Positions 57,101-64,000 of a stretch of 64,000 nt of DNA are shown one piece after another. Under the pieces are notes generated by a model. It made no database searches. It saw only the letters and a program-made list of their open reading frames with translations, and was not told where the DNA came from. Origin of the DNA: Streptomyces bauhiniae (GTDB taxonomy: Bacteria; Actinomycetota; Actinomycetes; Streptomycetales; Streptomycetaceae); the NCBI RefSeq assembly GCF_004784475.1, contig NZ_SRRT01000003.1:744001-808000 (forward strand). Direction: 5' to 3'. A program made the translations under genes and the position numbers. Numbering within the stretch: position 1 is the stretch's first letter; each line of letters begins with the position of its first letter.

Positions 57101-58535
57101 CGGGAGCGGCGGTGGTCTCCGCCTCAGCCTTCTCGGCCTCCTCCGCCTGCTCGGGCTCCTGGACACCGGCGGCCTGGGCCGCGGCCTCGGCGGCGGCGCG
57201 CTGCGGGGTCTGGAACCTCGGCTCGGTGAAGACCGGCGCCTGGAAGGTGGCCACGGCGGGCCGGGCGGTACGGCGGGGGGCGTCGCCCTCGGCGGGGGCG
57301 GGCGCGGAGAAGCCGCCCGCGGCCTGGCGCACGGCGCGGCGACGGCGACGGCCGCCCTCGGGCTCAACGGGCTCGGACTGCGTCGCCTTACGGGCGGGGC
57401 GCTGCTCGGGCTCGGCGGCGGCCTCGGGCTTCTCCTCGGCGGCGGCCGGGGCACCGGCGGGCGCGGAGGCCCGGCGGGTGGCGCGACGGCGGGCACGGCC
57501 GGGGGCGGCCTCGGTCTCGGGCTCGGCGACCGGCTCGGCCTCCGCGACCGGCTCGGCCTCGACGGCGGGGGCCTCGGCGGCCGGGGTCTCGGTGGGCGCG
57601 GAGACACGGCGGGTGGCGCGACGGCGCGTACGACCGGCCGGGGCGGCCTCGGGCTCGGCGGCCGGAGTCGGCTCGGCCTCGGCGGCGGGCGTCTCCGCGA
57701 CGGCGGCCTCGGCGGCGGGCGCGGAGGCGCGGCGGGTGGCCCGACGGCGCGGACGCGCGGCCGGAGTCTCGGCCTCCGTCTCCGTCTCGGCGGCCGCCAC
57801 CGGCTGGGCGGGCTGCTCGGCGGCGGGCTGCTCCGCCTCGGGCGCCTCGGCGGCCTTCGGCGCGCCGGCCGGGGCGGAGGCGCGCCGGGTGGCGCGGCGG
57901 CGCGGACGCGCGGCCGGAGTCTCGGCGGCGGACTCGGCCGGCTCGGCGGCCTTGTTGTCCTCGGTGTCCTGGGCCACGTCGGCCTCCTCGGCCTTGTTGT
58001 CCTCGGCGGTGACCTGCGTGGGCGACCCGGCGGGCGCGGACGCCCGGCGGCGGGTGCGGCGCGGCGCGGGCGCGGTGGTCTGGGTGGCGTCGGCCTGTTC
58101 GCCCGCGGACGCGGCCGGCACGGCCGGCTCGGTGACGCTCGCGGCCTCGGCGGCTGTCGGGGTCCCGGCGGGCGCTGAGGCGCGGCGGGTGGCGCGGCGC
58201 GGCGCGGGCGTCTCGGCGGCGGCGTCGGCCTGTTCGCCGGCGGACGCGGCCGGTACGGCCGGCTCGGTGACGGTCGCGGCCTCGGCGGCCGTCGGGGTCC
58301 CGGCGGGCGCGGAGGCGCGGCGGGTGGTGCGGCGGCGCGGGCGCGGGGCCGTCTCGGCCTCGGGGGCCTCAGCCTGGGGTTCGGGGGCCGCGGCCTGCGC
58401 GGTGGTCTCGGTGCCGGTTCCGGCGGCGGGCGAACCCGCCGGGCGGGACGCGGCGCGGCGACGCCTGCGCGGGGGCAGCGTGTCGCTGGGGGTGTTCGGT
58501 TCGGAGCCCTCGTTGGGCTCAGTCGGTTCGAGCAT
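54198..58535 (-). CDS. rne: Ribonuclease E/G family protein (RNase ES type), very long form
   Basis: 1445 aa from the ATG of MLEPTEPNEGSEPN. Residues 1-690 are disordered: repeated RRRATRRASAPAG motifs with Ala/Pro/Glu spacers, then alternating acidic and arginine blocks. The catalytic part starts near 690 with an S1 domain (IGVLEDGVLVEHYV, GNVYLGKVQNVLPSMEAAFI), a DNase I-like subdomain with catalytic aspartates in VVDVNTGKFTG (near 988) and IIVIDFIDM (near 1029), and the zinc-link CVHCNGRG (near 1091). Residues 1110-1445 are disordered again, with three more repeat motifs and a Lys/Ala-rich tail. It cleaves AU-rich single-stranded RNA; the arms likely bind RNA or partner enzymes. Confidence 0.95.
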   Translation of the reverse strand: MLEPTEPNEGSEPNTPSDTLPPRRRRRAASRPAGSPAAGTGTETTAQAAAPEPQAEAPEAETAPRPRRRTTRRASAPAGTPTAAEAATVTEPAVPAASAGEQADAAAETPAPRRATRRASAPAGTPTAAEAASVTEPAVPAASAGEQADATQTTAPAPRRTRRRASAPAGSPTQVTAEDNKAEEADVAQDTEDNKAAEPAESAAETPAARPRRRATRRASAPAGAPKAAEAPEAEQPAAEQPAQPVAAAETETEAETPAARPRRRATRRASAPAAEAAVAETPAAEAEPTPAAEPEAAPAGRTRRRATRRVSAPTETPAAEAPAVEAEPVAEAEPVAEPETEAAPGRARRRATRRASAPAGAPAAAEEKPEAAAEPEQRPARKATQSEPVEPEGGRRRRRAVRQAAGGFSAPAPAEGDAPRRTARPAVATFQAPVFTEPRFQTPQRAAAEAAAQAAGVQEPEQAEEAEKAEAETTAAPEAAATDERDNGRRRRRRRGAPAEETRAVEEKPEPVEEPAEDEADDSDDAEGSDDSGSRRRRRRGGRRRRRGDAYDGDDNGEDAESGELAAEQAEQDAEDTAEQEEEDAEDADEARGEESGGSSSSRRRRRRRRRAGDSGGEAEPAPADDPERTVVKVREPRKAAEPSDEVQSIKGSTRLEAKKQRRREGREQGRRRVPIITEAEFLARREAVERVMVVRQHGERTQIGVLEDGVLVEHYVNKEQATSYVGNVYLGKVQNVLPSMEAAFIDIGKGRNAVLYAGEVNFEALGMANGPRRIESALKSGQPVLVQVTKDPIGHKGARLTSQVSLPGRYLVYVPEGSMTGISRKLPDTERARLKTILKKIVPEDAGVIVRTAAEGASEDELRRDVERLQAQWEEIKKKAKTGNAPALLYGEPDMTVRVVRDIFNEDFSKVIVSGDEAWSTIHGYVSHVAPDLTDRLQKWTGEADVFATYRIDEQLAKALDRKVWLPSGGSLVIDRTEAMVVVDVNTGKFTGQGGNLEETITRNNLEAAEEIVRQLRLRDLGGIIVIDFIDMVLESNRDLVLRRLLECLGRDRTKHQVAEVTSLGLVQMTRKRVGQGLLESFSENCVHCNGRGVIVHMEQPTSVGGGGGGKRGKKRGRGDGHVHEHETAAPVETETVAEVAAEAAEPVALPEPDFTPDEELYSSVAEAEAAAGRGRSRRKAGRRASAPAGAPKEGSRRSAERAERFERAAEEAPTAASVTAEEAAATPVLPEPAAEAHAEPMAAEDPVVAPEPAAEEAAPKGRARRRVTRKVSAPAGSPAGAEAAVVTVAEPAPVAEPERLPEPEAAPAAEESAAPARPRRRAVRKATAPTASEETAVLVVPSSAPEPAAAEPATEEPAAEAEPEEAAPAKKTARKAAKKAPAKKTAAKKAAPAKKTAAAKKTAAKTTTAKKTTAKKAAKTAKTAAKSTAKKTTTVPAPDDES
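57300..58480. repeat. N-terminal RRASAPAG-coding repeats in rne
   Basis: Nine copies of a basic motif (consensus RRRATRRASAPAGxP) are spaced by 25-60 acidic/Ala-rich residues; the two copies nearest the start also share their spacer (AAEAATVTEPAVPAASAGEQ type), a recent duplication. Three more copies are encoded at about 54540-55000. Confidence 0.8.
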
Positions 58536-58801
58536 GCGGGCATTTCTCCCGTCGGAGCTCCCGGGTCGCCGCGCCTGGTCCGGGGCCGGTCTCGTAGAGA
58601 ACCGGCCACCGCTGACGTCCGCGGCCCGCGCGATGCGCGGTGGCCGCCGTCCGGGGCGCGGGCGCCGCACGGGAGCACTCTGTGTCCTGTCTCGCCGGTT
58701 CCGTACGCCTTGTCGGTACGGCCTGGCGAAAGTCTTCTGGTCGGTGCGCTGCCCGACCCAGGTGGCTCCCGGATCAGAGGGCGGCGCTACGGCGTCCGTC
58801 C

Positions 58802-59578
58802 CTACGCGGGACCTTCCGGCGCCGGCACCGTCGCGGCGGCAGCGGGTTCGGCCTTCGGGGCCGGGGCTGCCTCGCGGTCGGGCGCGAGCGGGTCGGTCAC
58901 CGTGCCGGTCTCTTCATCGAACAGCCCCTGCGCCAGCCTGGTCACCGCTGCGGGGACCGGCGGCGCCAGGTCGGCCACGGCGCGAAGACCGGACAGGACG
59001 TCGTCGGGTCGTACGGCAGGCGTCACGTGCCGAACAACCAGGCGCAGTATCGCACAGGGCCGGTCGCTGGGCCTATCAGCCGACTCGTCCCGCGTTTCCA
59101 GGGTGACGACGGCGGCGCGGGCGTCGAAGGTACGGACGCCGTTCTTGGCCATCCGCTGCACCTCGACCGTCTCCGCCGCCATGAAGGCGTCGGTGGCGGC
59201 CCTGGCCTCCTCGGGAGTCACGCCGTCCAGCCGCAGCTCCCACACGGAGGCGGTGAGCCGGTCGGCCAGGCCCGAGGTGCGGCCCTCCACGGCGTCGACG
59301 ATGTCGAGCCCGGCGGGCATCGACTCGTCGAGCAGCGCGCGCAGGGTGCCGGGGTCGCGCGGTGCGGTCAGCGCGATCTCCAGGTACTCCGCCTCACTGC
59401 CCGTGCCGGTGGGTGCGGCATTGGCGTACGACACCTTCGGGTGCGGCGTGAACCCCGCCGAGTACGCCATGGGTACCTCGGCGCGGCGCAACGCGCGCTC
59501 GAAGGCGCGCTGGAAGTCACGGTGGCTGGTGAACCGGAGGCGGCCGCGCTTGGTGTAACGCAGTCGGATGCGCTGCAC
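58802..59578 (-). CDS. TIGR03936-family (DUF2344) radical SAM-associated protein
   Basis: 258 aa from a GTG right at the start of the conserved domain (QRIRLRYTKRGRLRFTSHRD). Upstream frame offers only a TTG, at 59659, and overlaps the next gene. The domain then shows RAFERALRRAEVPMAYSAGF, TPHPKVSYANAAPTGTGSEA and EYLEIALTAPRDPGTLRALL. The C-terminal 45 residues are Ala/Pro-rich. In most genomes it follows, or is fused to, a radical SAM protein of the TIGR03960 family; here that partner is at 63310-64000, with four genes between. Confidence 0.88.
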   Translation of the reverse strand: MQRIRLRYTKRGRLRFTSHRDFQRAFERALRRAEVPMAYSAGFTPHPKVSYANAAPTGTGSEAEYLEIALTAPRDPGTLRALLDESMPAGLDIVDAVEGRTSGLADRLTASVWELRLDGVTPEEARAATDAFMAAETVEVQRMAKNGVRTFDARAAVVTLETRDESADRPSDRPCAILRLVVRHVTPAVRPDDVLSGLRAVADLAPPVPAAVTRLAQGLFDEETGTVTDPLAPDREAAPAPKAEPAAAATVPAPEGPA

Positions 59579-59624
59579 CGCGGGTGCGGGCGGCGGGCCT
59601 TCGGGCTGTCGCTTGCCCAGTGTC

Positions 59625-60692
59625 CTAGTCCTTCGTGAGAACGGTCGTACTGCTACCAAGAGTACGTGGATCGCGCGCCGGAGGTTCCCGCCGGTCCACC
59701 GCGACCTGCTGCCGGGGTTCCCCGAAGAGGGCCCGGCGTACCTCCCGGCGGGTCTCGCGCAGGGTCTCGCGGGCGGCGGCGAGGGTCAGCCGGGTGACCC
59801 GTCCCACCTCGCGCGCGGCCCGTGCGGCGGGCCGCAGCACCGCGTCCCGTACGACGTGTCCGACCGGGGTGAGGACGGTCCGGTACACCCAGCGGGCGGG
59901 CTCCACGAAGATCCACCGGAAGAGGGTCCCGAGGGCGCGGCCCACGACACGGGAGAGGTGCCCGGCGATCCGCCAGGCGTGCCCGAGCGCGTCGGCGACC
60001 TCCCGCGCGACCACGGCCAGCACCCGGCCCACGGGAGCCAGCACCCAGCGCCACAGGGCGAGGGCGGGCAGCACGAACAGGATGCGCGCCGTCCAGTACA
60101 GGACCGCCCCGGCGCCGGTGATCAGCGCCTCGGCCAGCCACAGCAGCGCCCGCCCGGCCGGGCTCAGCACCTGGATGTACAACCACCGGGCCGGGACGAC
60201 GAGCAGGTACCGGACGAGCCACGCGGCGCCGGTGAACAGCCCGAGCCCGACGGCGGCCAGCAGCGCGCCGACACCCCGCGCGAGCCAGGCCAGGCCCCGG
60301 CCGACCGGTGCCAGGAGGTAGGTGACGACACCTCGCGCGGCCCAGCGCAGCGCATGCCCGAGGGGGGTGAGGAGATGGACGTAGGCCCAGGTCAGCGGCG
60401 CGACGACCAGGACGTGCCCGAGCCACCGCAGTGCCGTGCCGACCGGGACCAGTACCCAGCGCCACAGCGCGACGAAGGGCCAGACGAACAGGGCCCGGCC
60501 GGCCCAGAGCAGCGCGCGGCCGAGGGGCCGCAGCACGGTGGCGTGCAGGAACCGTCCGGCCGCCACCAGCGCGTCCCACGCGAGCCGTACCGGCACCACG
60601 AGCACCAGCACGACGATCCGGACGGGCAGCCGGAGGGCGACGACGAGGCAGCCCTCCGGGGGCTGCGGTGCGGGCGGCTTGTCGAGGTCCAT
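59625..60692 (-). CDS. Repetitive hydrophobic/amphipathic protein with LxPxGxxLxW units (355 aa)
   Basis: Starts at an ATG with MDLDKPPAPQPPEGCLVVA. The body is built of seven recognisable units beginning [VL]L-x-P-[VLA]-G-x-x-[LV], at residues 53, 80, 107, 126, 175, 217 and 273, each followed by Trp/Arg-rich hydrophobic helix (for example LLWAGRALFVWPFVALWRW). It is rich in Leu, Val, Ala, Trp and Arg, so each helix is amphipathic and may lie on or in the membrane. The last 65 residues are basic (RETLRETRREVRRALFGEPR). I do not recognise a family. It precedes the DUF2344 gene on the same strand. Confidence 0.75.
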   Translation of the reverse strand: MDLDKPPAPQPPEGCLVVALRLPVRIVVLVLVVPVRLAWDALVAAGRFLHATVLRPLGRALLWAGRALFVWPFVALWRWVLVPVGTALRWLGHVLVVAPLTWAYVHLLTPLGHALRWAARGVVTYLLAPVGRGLAWLARGVGALLAAVGLGLFTGAAWLVRYLLVVPARWLYIQVLSPAGRALLWLAEALITGAGAVLYWTARILFVLPALALWRWVLAPVGRVLAVVAREVADALGHAWRIAGHLSRVVGRALGTLFRWIFVEPARWVYRTVLTPVGHVVRDAVLRPAARAAREVGRVTRLTLAAARETLRETRREVRRALFGEPRQQVAVDRREPPARDPRTLGSSTTVLTKD

Positions 60693-60731
60693 ACCCTCAT
60701 GGACGCCGCCGGCCCGCTTTTGGATGCCTTC

Positions 60732-61346
60732 TCAGCTCGCGGGAACCGCCCGGGACTTGTACGTCTCCGGGTAGCGCTGGGTGAACTTCACCGCCACCAC
60801 CAGCAGGGCGACCGGGATGACCCAGTTGAACCAGTCGTCCTGGCCAGGGAAGTGGATGGCGAGCCAGGTGGAGGCCGTCATGATGGCGAAGGTGACGCCC
60901 CAGTACGCGGTGAGCACCCGGTTGATGTGCCGGAACACGGGCGAGTCCCAGTACTGGCGCGGGGTCGACTCGCGGGCGTACTGCGCGGTGAAGGGGTCGT
61001 ACAGCAGCGAGGCGAAGGCGACGACGGCGACCAGGCCGTTGGAGATGACCTGGGCGTAGGTCTCCAGCCAGAGCAGGTCCCCGCGGTTCAGGGCGAGGGC
61101 CAGGACGGAGAGGACGGCGAAGAACACGATGCCGGCCGCGTCCAGGATGCGGATCTTGCCGTGCAGCAGGTCCTGGGCGGACAGCACGAGGGCCGCGACC
61201 AGGGCGGCGAGGGCCGCGTACTCCCAGGTGCTGGGGCTGGCCACCACGCCGAAGATGATCCAGGGGGCGAAGGAGAGGAACACGCTCGCGGTGCCGAGCG
61301 GCTTCTTTCTGGGCGTGGTCTGTTCCGTGGTCGCCTGCTCAACCAT
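60732..61346 (-). CDS. Six-span integral membrane protein (204 aa)
   Basis: ATG at 61346 with GAGGACG nearby. A short charged N-terminus (EQATTEQTTPRKKPLG) leads to six spans: SVFLSFAPWIIFGVVA, YAALAALVAALVLSA, AGIVFFAVLSVLALAL, VISNGLVAVVAFASLLY, WGVTFAIMTASTWLAI and WVIPVALLVVAVKFT. A conserved-looking loop, DPFTAQYARESTPRQYWDS, stands between spans four and five. No transport or catalytic motif is recognised. It is divergent from the hydrolase gene with 171 bases between. Confidence 0.78.
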   Translation of the reverse strand: MVEQATTEQTTPRKKPLGTASVFLSFAPWIIFGVVASPSTWEYAALAALVAALVLSAQDLLHGKIRILDAAGIVFFAVLSVLALALNRGDLLWLETYAQVISNGLVAVVAFASLLYDPFTAQYARESTPRQYWDSPVFRHINRVLTAYWGVTFAIMTASTWLAIHFPGQDDWFNWVIPVALLVVAVKFTQRYPETYKSRAVPAS

Positions 61347-61517
61347 GAGGACGTCCTCTCCTGAGGTGTGCCGTCGTGGGAGCCCCTTCCCATCGTCGCG
61401 CCGGGTGCCCCGGCCCGCACGCCGCCCGCCCGTGGTGCGCGGTGGCGTACGGGCACCTACCGTGGGAGGTGCGGTCCGGACCACCCAGGGGTTCGCTCGG
61501 CATGTCCGGGAGCCGTC

Positions 61518-62759
61518 ATGACGTATCGCTTCAGCGAGAACGACCAGTTCAACTTCGAGATCCTGCTCGCCCTCGGTTCGGTGTGGCGGCAGGGAGCCGA
61601 CGCGGGCGAAGTGCTCAGCACCGCCGCGTCGGTGGCGGGCGGTGACGGGCAGGCGTGGTTCGACGCCTGGCTGGACCTGGGGCGCCGCGTCCGGGTGGAG
61701 GCGGAGGAGTGCGCGGCGGCCGGTCACCTGGTGAGCGCCCGCGAGGGGTGGCTGCGCGCGGCCGGCTATCTGGGCACCGCGATGGTGGGCGTGGACGCGG
61801 TGCCGGACGCGGAGAAGCGGGCGGCGGAGGCGTTCAGCGAGCACCGGGCCTGCCTCGACCGGTTCCTGCTGGCCCTGGACCCGCCCGCCGAGCCGGTGTC
61901 GATCCCGTACGAGGGGACGACGCTGCCCGGCTATCTGGTCAGCCCGCCCGGTACGGACGAGCCGCTGCCGACGCTGATCGCCAACAACGGCAGCGACGGG
62001 CCGCTCAGCGCGACCTGGACGCTGCTCGGTGCCCCGGCGGTGGAGCGGGGATACCGCGTCCTGCTCTTCGACGGGCCCGGCCAGCAGTCGATGCTCTTCG
62101 AGCGGGGGGTCACTTTCCGGCCGGACTGGGAGAACGTCATCACCCCGGTCGTGGACTTCCTCCTCGCCCGCCCCGACGTCGACCCGCGCCGGATCGCGCT
62201 GGCGGGGATCAGCCAGGCCGGGTACTGGGTGCCGCGCGCACTCGCCTTCGAGCACCGGCTCGCGGCGGCGGTCGCCGATCCGGGGGTGGTGCGGGTGGCG
62301 GAGAGCTGGTGGCAGCACCTCGGGCCGGATCTGCGGACGCTGTGGGAGTGCGGGGACCGGGACGCGTTCGACGCGATCATCGGCGAGGCGCTGGAGCAGA
62401 ACCCGGCGCTGGCCGCGATGTGGCGCTGGCGGGCCAAGCCGTACGGGGTGGAGACGCCGTACGACCTGCTGTGCGAGGTCTCGCGGTACGACCTGCTGAC
62501 CGAGGTGTCCCGGCACGACCTCACCCGCGTCGTGGACCACATCACCACCCCGCTGCTGATCACCGACCCGGAGGGCGAGCACTTCTGGCCCGGTGCGTCG
62601 GAGCAGTTGTACGACGCGCTGCCCGGCCCCAAGGAACTGGTGCGCTTCACCGAGGAGGAGGGGGCACATCTGCACTGCGAGCCGCTGGGGCGGGCGCTGT
62701 TCGAGGAGCGGGTCTTCGACTGGCTGGACGCCCGGCTGGCCATCGCCGGAACGGTCTGA
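61518..62759 (+). CDS. Alpha/beta hydrolase (FrsA/DUF1100-type esterase)
   Basis: 413 aa. The N-terminal 125 residues are a helical cap (FNFEILLALGSVW, DLGRRVRVEAEECAAAGHL). The hydrolase core follows, with LIANNGSDGPLSAT (oxyanion region), VLLFDGPGQQS, the nucleophile elbow GISQAGY, the acid in LLITDPEGEHFWPG, and the histidine in GAHLHCEPLG. Architecture matches the 2,6-dihydroxypseudooxynicotine hydrolase and FrsA-like group, which act on small carbonyl or ester compounds. Its true substrate is unknown. It stands alone on the plus strand. Confidence 0.9.
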   Translation: MTYRFSENDQFNFEILLALGSVWRQGADAGEVLSTAASVAGGDGQAWFDAWLDLGRRVRVEAEECAAAGHLVSAREGWLRAAGYLGTAMVGVDAVPDAEKRAAEAFSEHRACLDRFLLALDPPAEPVSIPYEGTTLPGYLVSPPGTDEPLPTLIANNGSDGPLSATWTLLGAPAVERGYRVLLFDGPGQQSMLFERGVTFRPDWENVITPVVDFLLARPDVDPRRIALAGISQAGYWVPRALAFEHRLAAAVADPGVVRVAESWWQHLGPDLRTLWECGDRDAFDAIIGEALEQNPALAAMWRWRAKPYGVETPYDLLCEVSRYDLLTEVSRHDLTRVVDHITTPLLITDPEGEHFWPGASEQLYDALPGPKELVRFTEEEGAHLHCEPLGRALFEERVFDWLDARLAIAGTV

Positions 62760-62890
62760 GGAACGGATTTGATCACCGTACGGCTGCGGGCACGTAACGC
62801 CTTGATCTGACCACGCCAAAGCTATGGATTCCGGCCAGGGCTGCTGCTTCCATGGGAGGCCAATCACGCACTTCCCTGGGGGGACGACAA

Positions 62891-63244
62891 ATGCACTGGT
62901 ACGTGGACGTGCTCAAGAAGTACGCGGTGTTCAGCGGTCGCGCGCGGCGGCAGGAATACTGGATGTTCTTCCTGTTCAACCTGATCATCAGCATCGTGCT
63001 GGCGATCGTGGACGCCGCGCTGGACACCTCGATCCTCGGGATCGTCTACTTCCTCGCCGTCCTGATCCCGGCCCTCGCCGTCACGGTCCGCCGCCTGCAC
63101 GACACGAGCCGCTCCGGCTGGTGGATCTTCATCTCCCTGGTCCCCCTCGTCGGCGGCATCATCCTCCTCGTCTTCACCGTCTCCGACAGCAAGCCGGAGA
63201 CCAACGAGTACGGCCCCAACCCGAAGTACGCCCCGGCGGCCTGA
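62891..63244 (+). CDS. DUF805 family membrane protein
   Basis: 117 aa from the ATG of MHWYVDVLKKYAVFSGRA, with GGGGGGA six bases before it. This opening and the phrase RARRQEYWMFFLFNLIISI are the DUF805 signature. Four spans follow, with RRLHDTSRSGWWIFISLVPL (the conserved RRLHDTGRSGWW type) and a hydrophilic NEYGPNPKYAPAA end. The function of the family is unknown; many occur in bacterial inner membranes. Confidence 0.92.
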   Translation: MHWYVDVLKKYAVFSGRARRQEYWMFFLFNLIISIVLAIVDAALDTSILGIVYFLAVLIPALAVTVRRLHDTSRSGWWIFISLVPLVGGIILLVFTVSDSKPETNEYGPNPKYAPAA

Positions 63245-63256
63245 CGCCGACCGAAC

Positions 63257-63300
63257 CGAAGAAGGGCCCCACCGGAGCTGTCCGGTGGGGCCCTTCTTCG
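63257..63300. terminator. Bidirectional terminator between the DUF805 and radical SAM genes
   Basis: Perfect 20-base arms (63257-63276 and 63281-63300) with a four-base loop GCTG; the arm ends AAGAAG/CTTCTT act as short T-tracts on both sides. Confidence 0.9.
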
Positions 63301-63309
63301 CGCTCGGGC

Positions 63310-64000
63310 TCAGTGAGAGTGGCCGCTCGGAGCGGGAGCGGCGTTCTTCACTGCCAGGGGGAGGAGTTTCTTGCCCGTGGGGCCGATCTGGATGTGGGTG
63401 TCCATCTGGGGGCAGACTCCGCAGTCGAAGCAGGGGGTCCAGCGGCAGTCCTCGACCTCGGTCTCGTCGAGGGCGTCCTGCCAGTCCTCCCAGAGCCAGT
63501 CCTTGTCGAGGCCGGAGTCGAGGTGGTCCCAGGGGAGGACTTCCTCGTAGGAGCGCTCGCGGGTGGTGTACCAGTCGACGTCGACGCCGAACTCGGCCAG
63601 CGCCTTGTCCGCGCAGCCCATCCAGCGGTCGTAGGAGAAGTGCTCGCGCCAGCCGTCGAAGCGGCCGCCGTCCTCGTACACCGCGCGGATGACCGCGCCG
63701 ACGCGCCGGTCGCCGCGCGAGAGCAGGCCCTCGACGATGCCGGGCTTGCCGTCGTGGTAGCGGAAGCCGATGGAGCGGCCGTACTTCTTGTCGCCCCGGA
63801 TCTTGTCGCGGAGCTTCTGCAGGCGCGCGTCGGTCTCCTCGGCGGAGAGCTGCGGCGCCCACTGGAACGGGGTGTGCGGCTTGGGCACGAACCCGCCGAT
63901 GGAGACCGTGCAGCGGATGTCGCCCGAGCCGGAGACCTCGCGGCCCTTCTGGATCACGTGGGTCGCCATGTCGGCGATCTGCAGGACGTCCTCGTCCGTC
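63310..64000 (-). CDS. TIGR03960-family B12-binding radical SAM protein, C-terminal part only
   Basis: The frame is open to the right edge, so the radical SAM core and cobalamin domain lie outside the window. The visible 229 residues contain VSIGGFVPKPHTPFQWAPQL, LRDKIRGDKKYGRSIGFRYH, DGKPGIVEGLLSRGDRRVG, WREHFSYDRWMGCADKALAE, PWDHLDSGLDKDWLWEDW and a late cysteine cluster WTPCFDCGVCPQ, matching the C-terminal part of this family. It would act with the DUF2344 protein (58802-59578), perhaps in RNA modification. It converges with the DUF805 gene at a strong terminator. Confidence 0.88.
   Translation of the reverse strand, partial: TDEDVLQIADMATHVIQKGREVSGSGDIRCTVSIGGFVPKPHTPFQWAPQLSAEETDARLQKLRDKIRGDKKYGRSIGFRYHDGKPGIVEGLLSRGDRRVGAVIRAVYEDGGRFDGWREHFSYDRWMGCADKALAEFGVDVDWYTTRERSYEEVLPWDHLDSGLDKDWLWEDWQDALDETEVEDCRWTPCFDCGVCPQMDTHIQIGPTGKKLLPLAVKNAAPAPSGHSH

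Noticed and set aside
53373..58178. A very long open frame on the plus strand opposite rne and the nucleotidyltransferase
   Set aside because: It mirrors the GC-rich codon pattern of the real minus-strand genes. Its product is Gly/Leu/Arg low-complexity with no domain.

Overview
This 64 kb window is high-GC actinobacterial chromosome, almost certainly Streptomyces. The gene order follows the conserved Streptomyces core block as I recall it from S. coelicolor (hemW, lepA, rpsT, holA, comEC/comEA, leuS, rsfS, nadD, spore-wall genes, proA/proB, obg, rpmA, rplU, rne). Codon third positions are nearly all G/C, many starts are GTG, and many coding pairs overlap by four bases (ATGA or GTGA). I saw no rRNA, transposase, integrase or CRISPR array.

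Layout. 1-11.9 kb is housekeeping: a cut metallo-beta-lactamase-fold protein, a DUF3097 protein, HemW, a SpoIIE-type phosphatase, an acyl-CoA ligase, LepA, ribosomal protein S20, HolA and a YceI protein. 12-16.5 kb is accessory. It holds a two-gene operon (FAD monooxygenase and arylamine N-acetyltransferase) behind 11-bp-spaced direct repeats, then a Streptomyces-type regulatory module: a small acidic protein, a DUF6879 protein, an XRE/DUF5753 regulator, an anti-sigma-like ATPase and a 60-aa protein. Both promoter regions of the module carry GTAGA repeats phased at 10 bp. 16.5-25.3 kb holds comEC (whose 5' end is a 51-bp tandem repeat), comEA, a DegV protein and leuS behind a transcription-attenuation leader that encodes a peptide with three successive leucines. 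25.5-29.2 kb holds a di-haem membrane protein coupled to a NuoF/ferredoxin flavoprotein, then two identical tRNA-Ala(GGC) genes flanking a small zinc-ribbon gene.

29.3-41.5 kb is the nadD-lytR-rsfS-phosphatase operon, two 54-aa single-span proteins, an M48 protease, two spore-wall-type membrane proteins that share an N-terminal motif, proA, proB, an L,D-transpeptidase-like lipoprotein and galE. 41.7-49.7 kb encodes cell-wall glycopolymer synthesis: two large fusions of a GT2 glycosyltransferase with a CDP-glycerol-type polymerase, and a GT4 enzyme. A canonical-looking PHO box (two 11-bp GTTCACTCC units) lies upstream of the first. 49.9-58.5 kb is obg, rpmA, rplU (with a clear promoter), a glycerol-1-phosphate-dehydrogenase-like gene overlapped by a nucleotidyltransferase gene, and a very large RNase E/G with repeated RRASAPAG motifs and a histone-like lysine tail. 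58.8-64 kb has the DUF2344 partner of a radical SAM protein, separated from that protein by four genes, including a membrane-type protein built of repeated LxPxGxxLxW units.

How it fits together. The window joins translation and ribosome biogenesis (rpsT, leuS, rsfS, obg, L21/L27, rne) with sporulation-type cell-wall assembly (SCO2583/SCO2584-like proteins, LytR-like protein, L,D-transpeptidase, GalE, teichoic-acid-type polymerases and possibly their CDP-activated polyol-phosphate precursor). My best candidates for a closer look are the PHO-box-controlled wall polymer locus with its nearby precursor genes, the GTAGA-iteron regulatory module, the repeat-operator monooxygenase/NAT operon, the leuS leader, and the di-haem/NuoF-like electron-transfer pair, which lacks one expected cluster cysteine.
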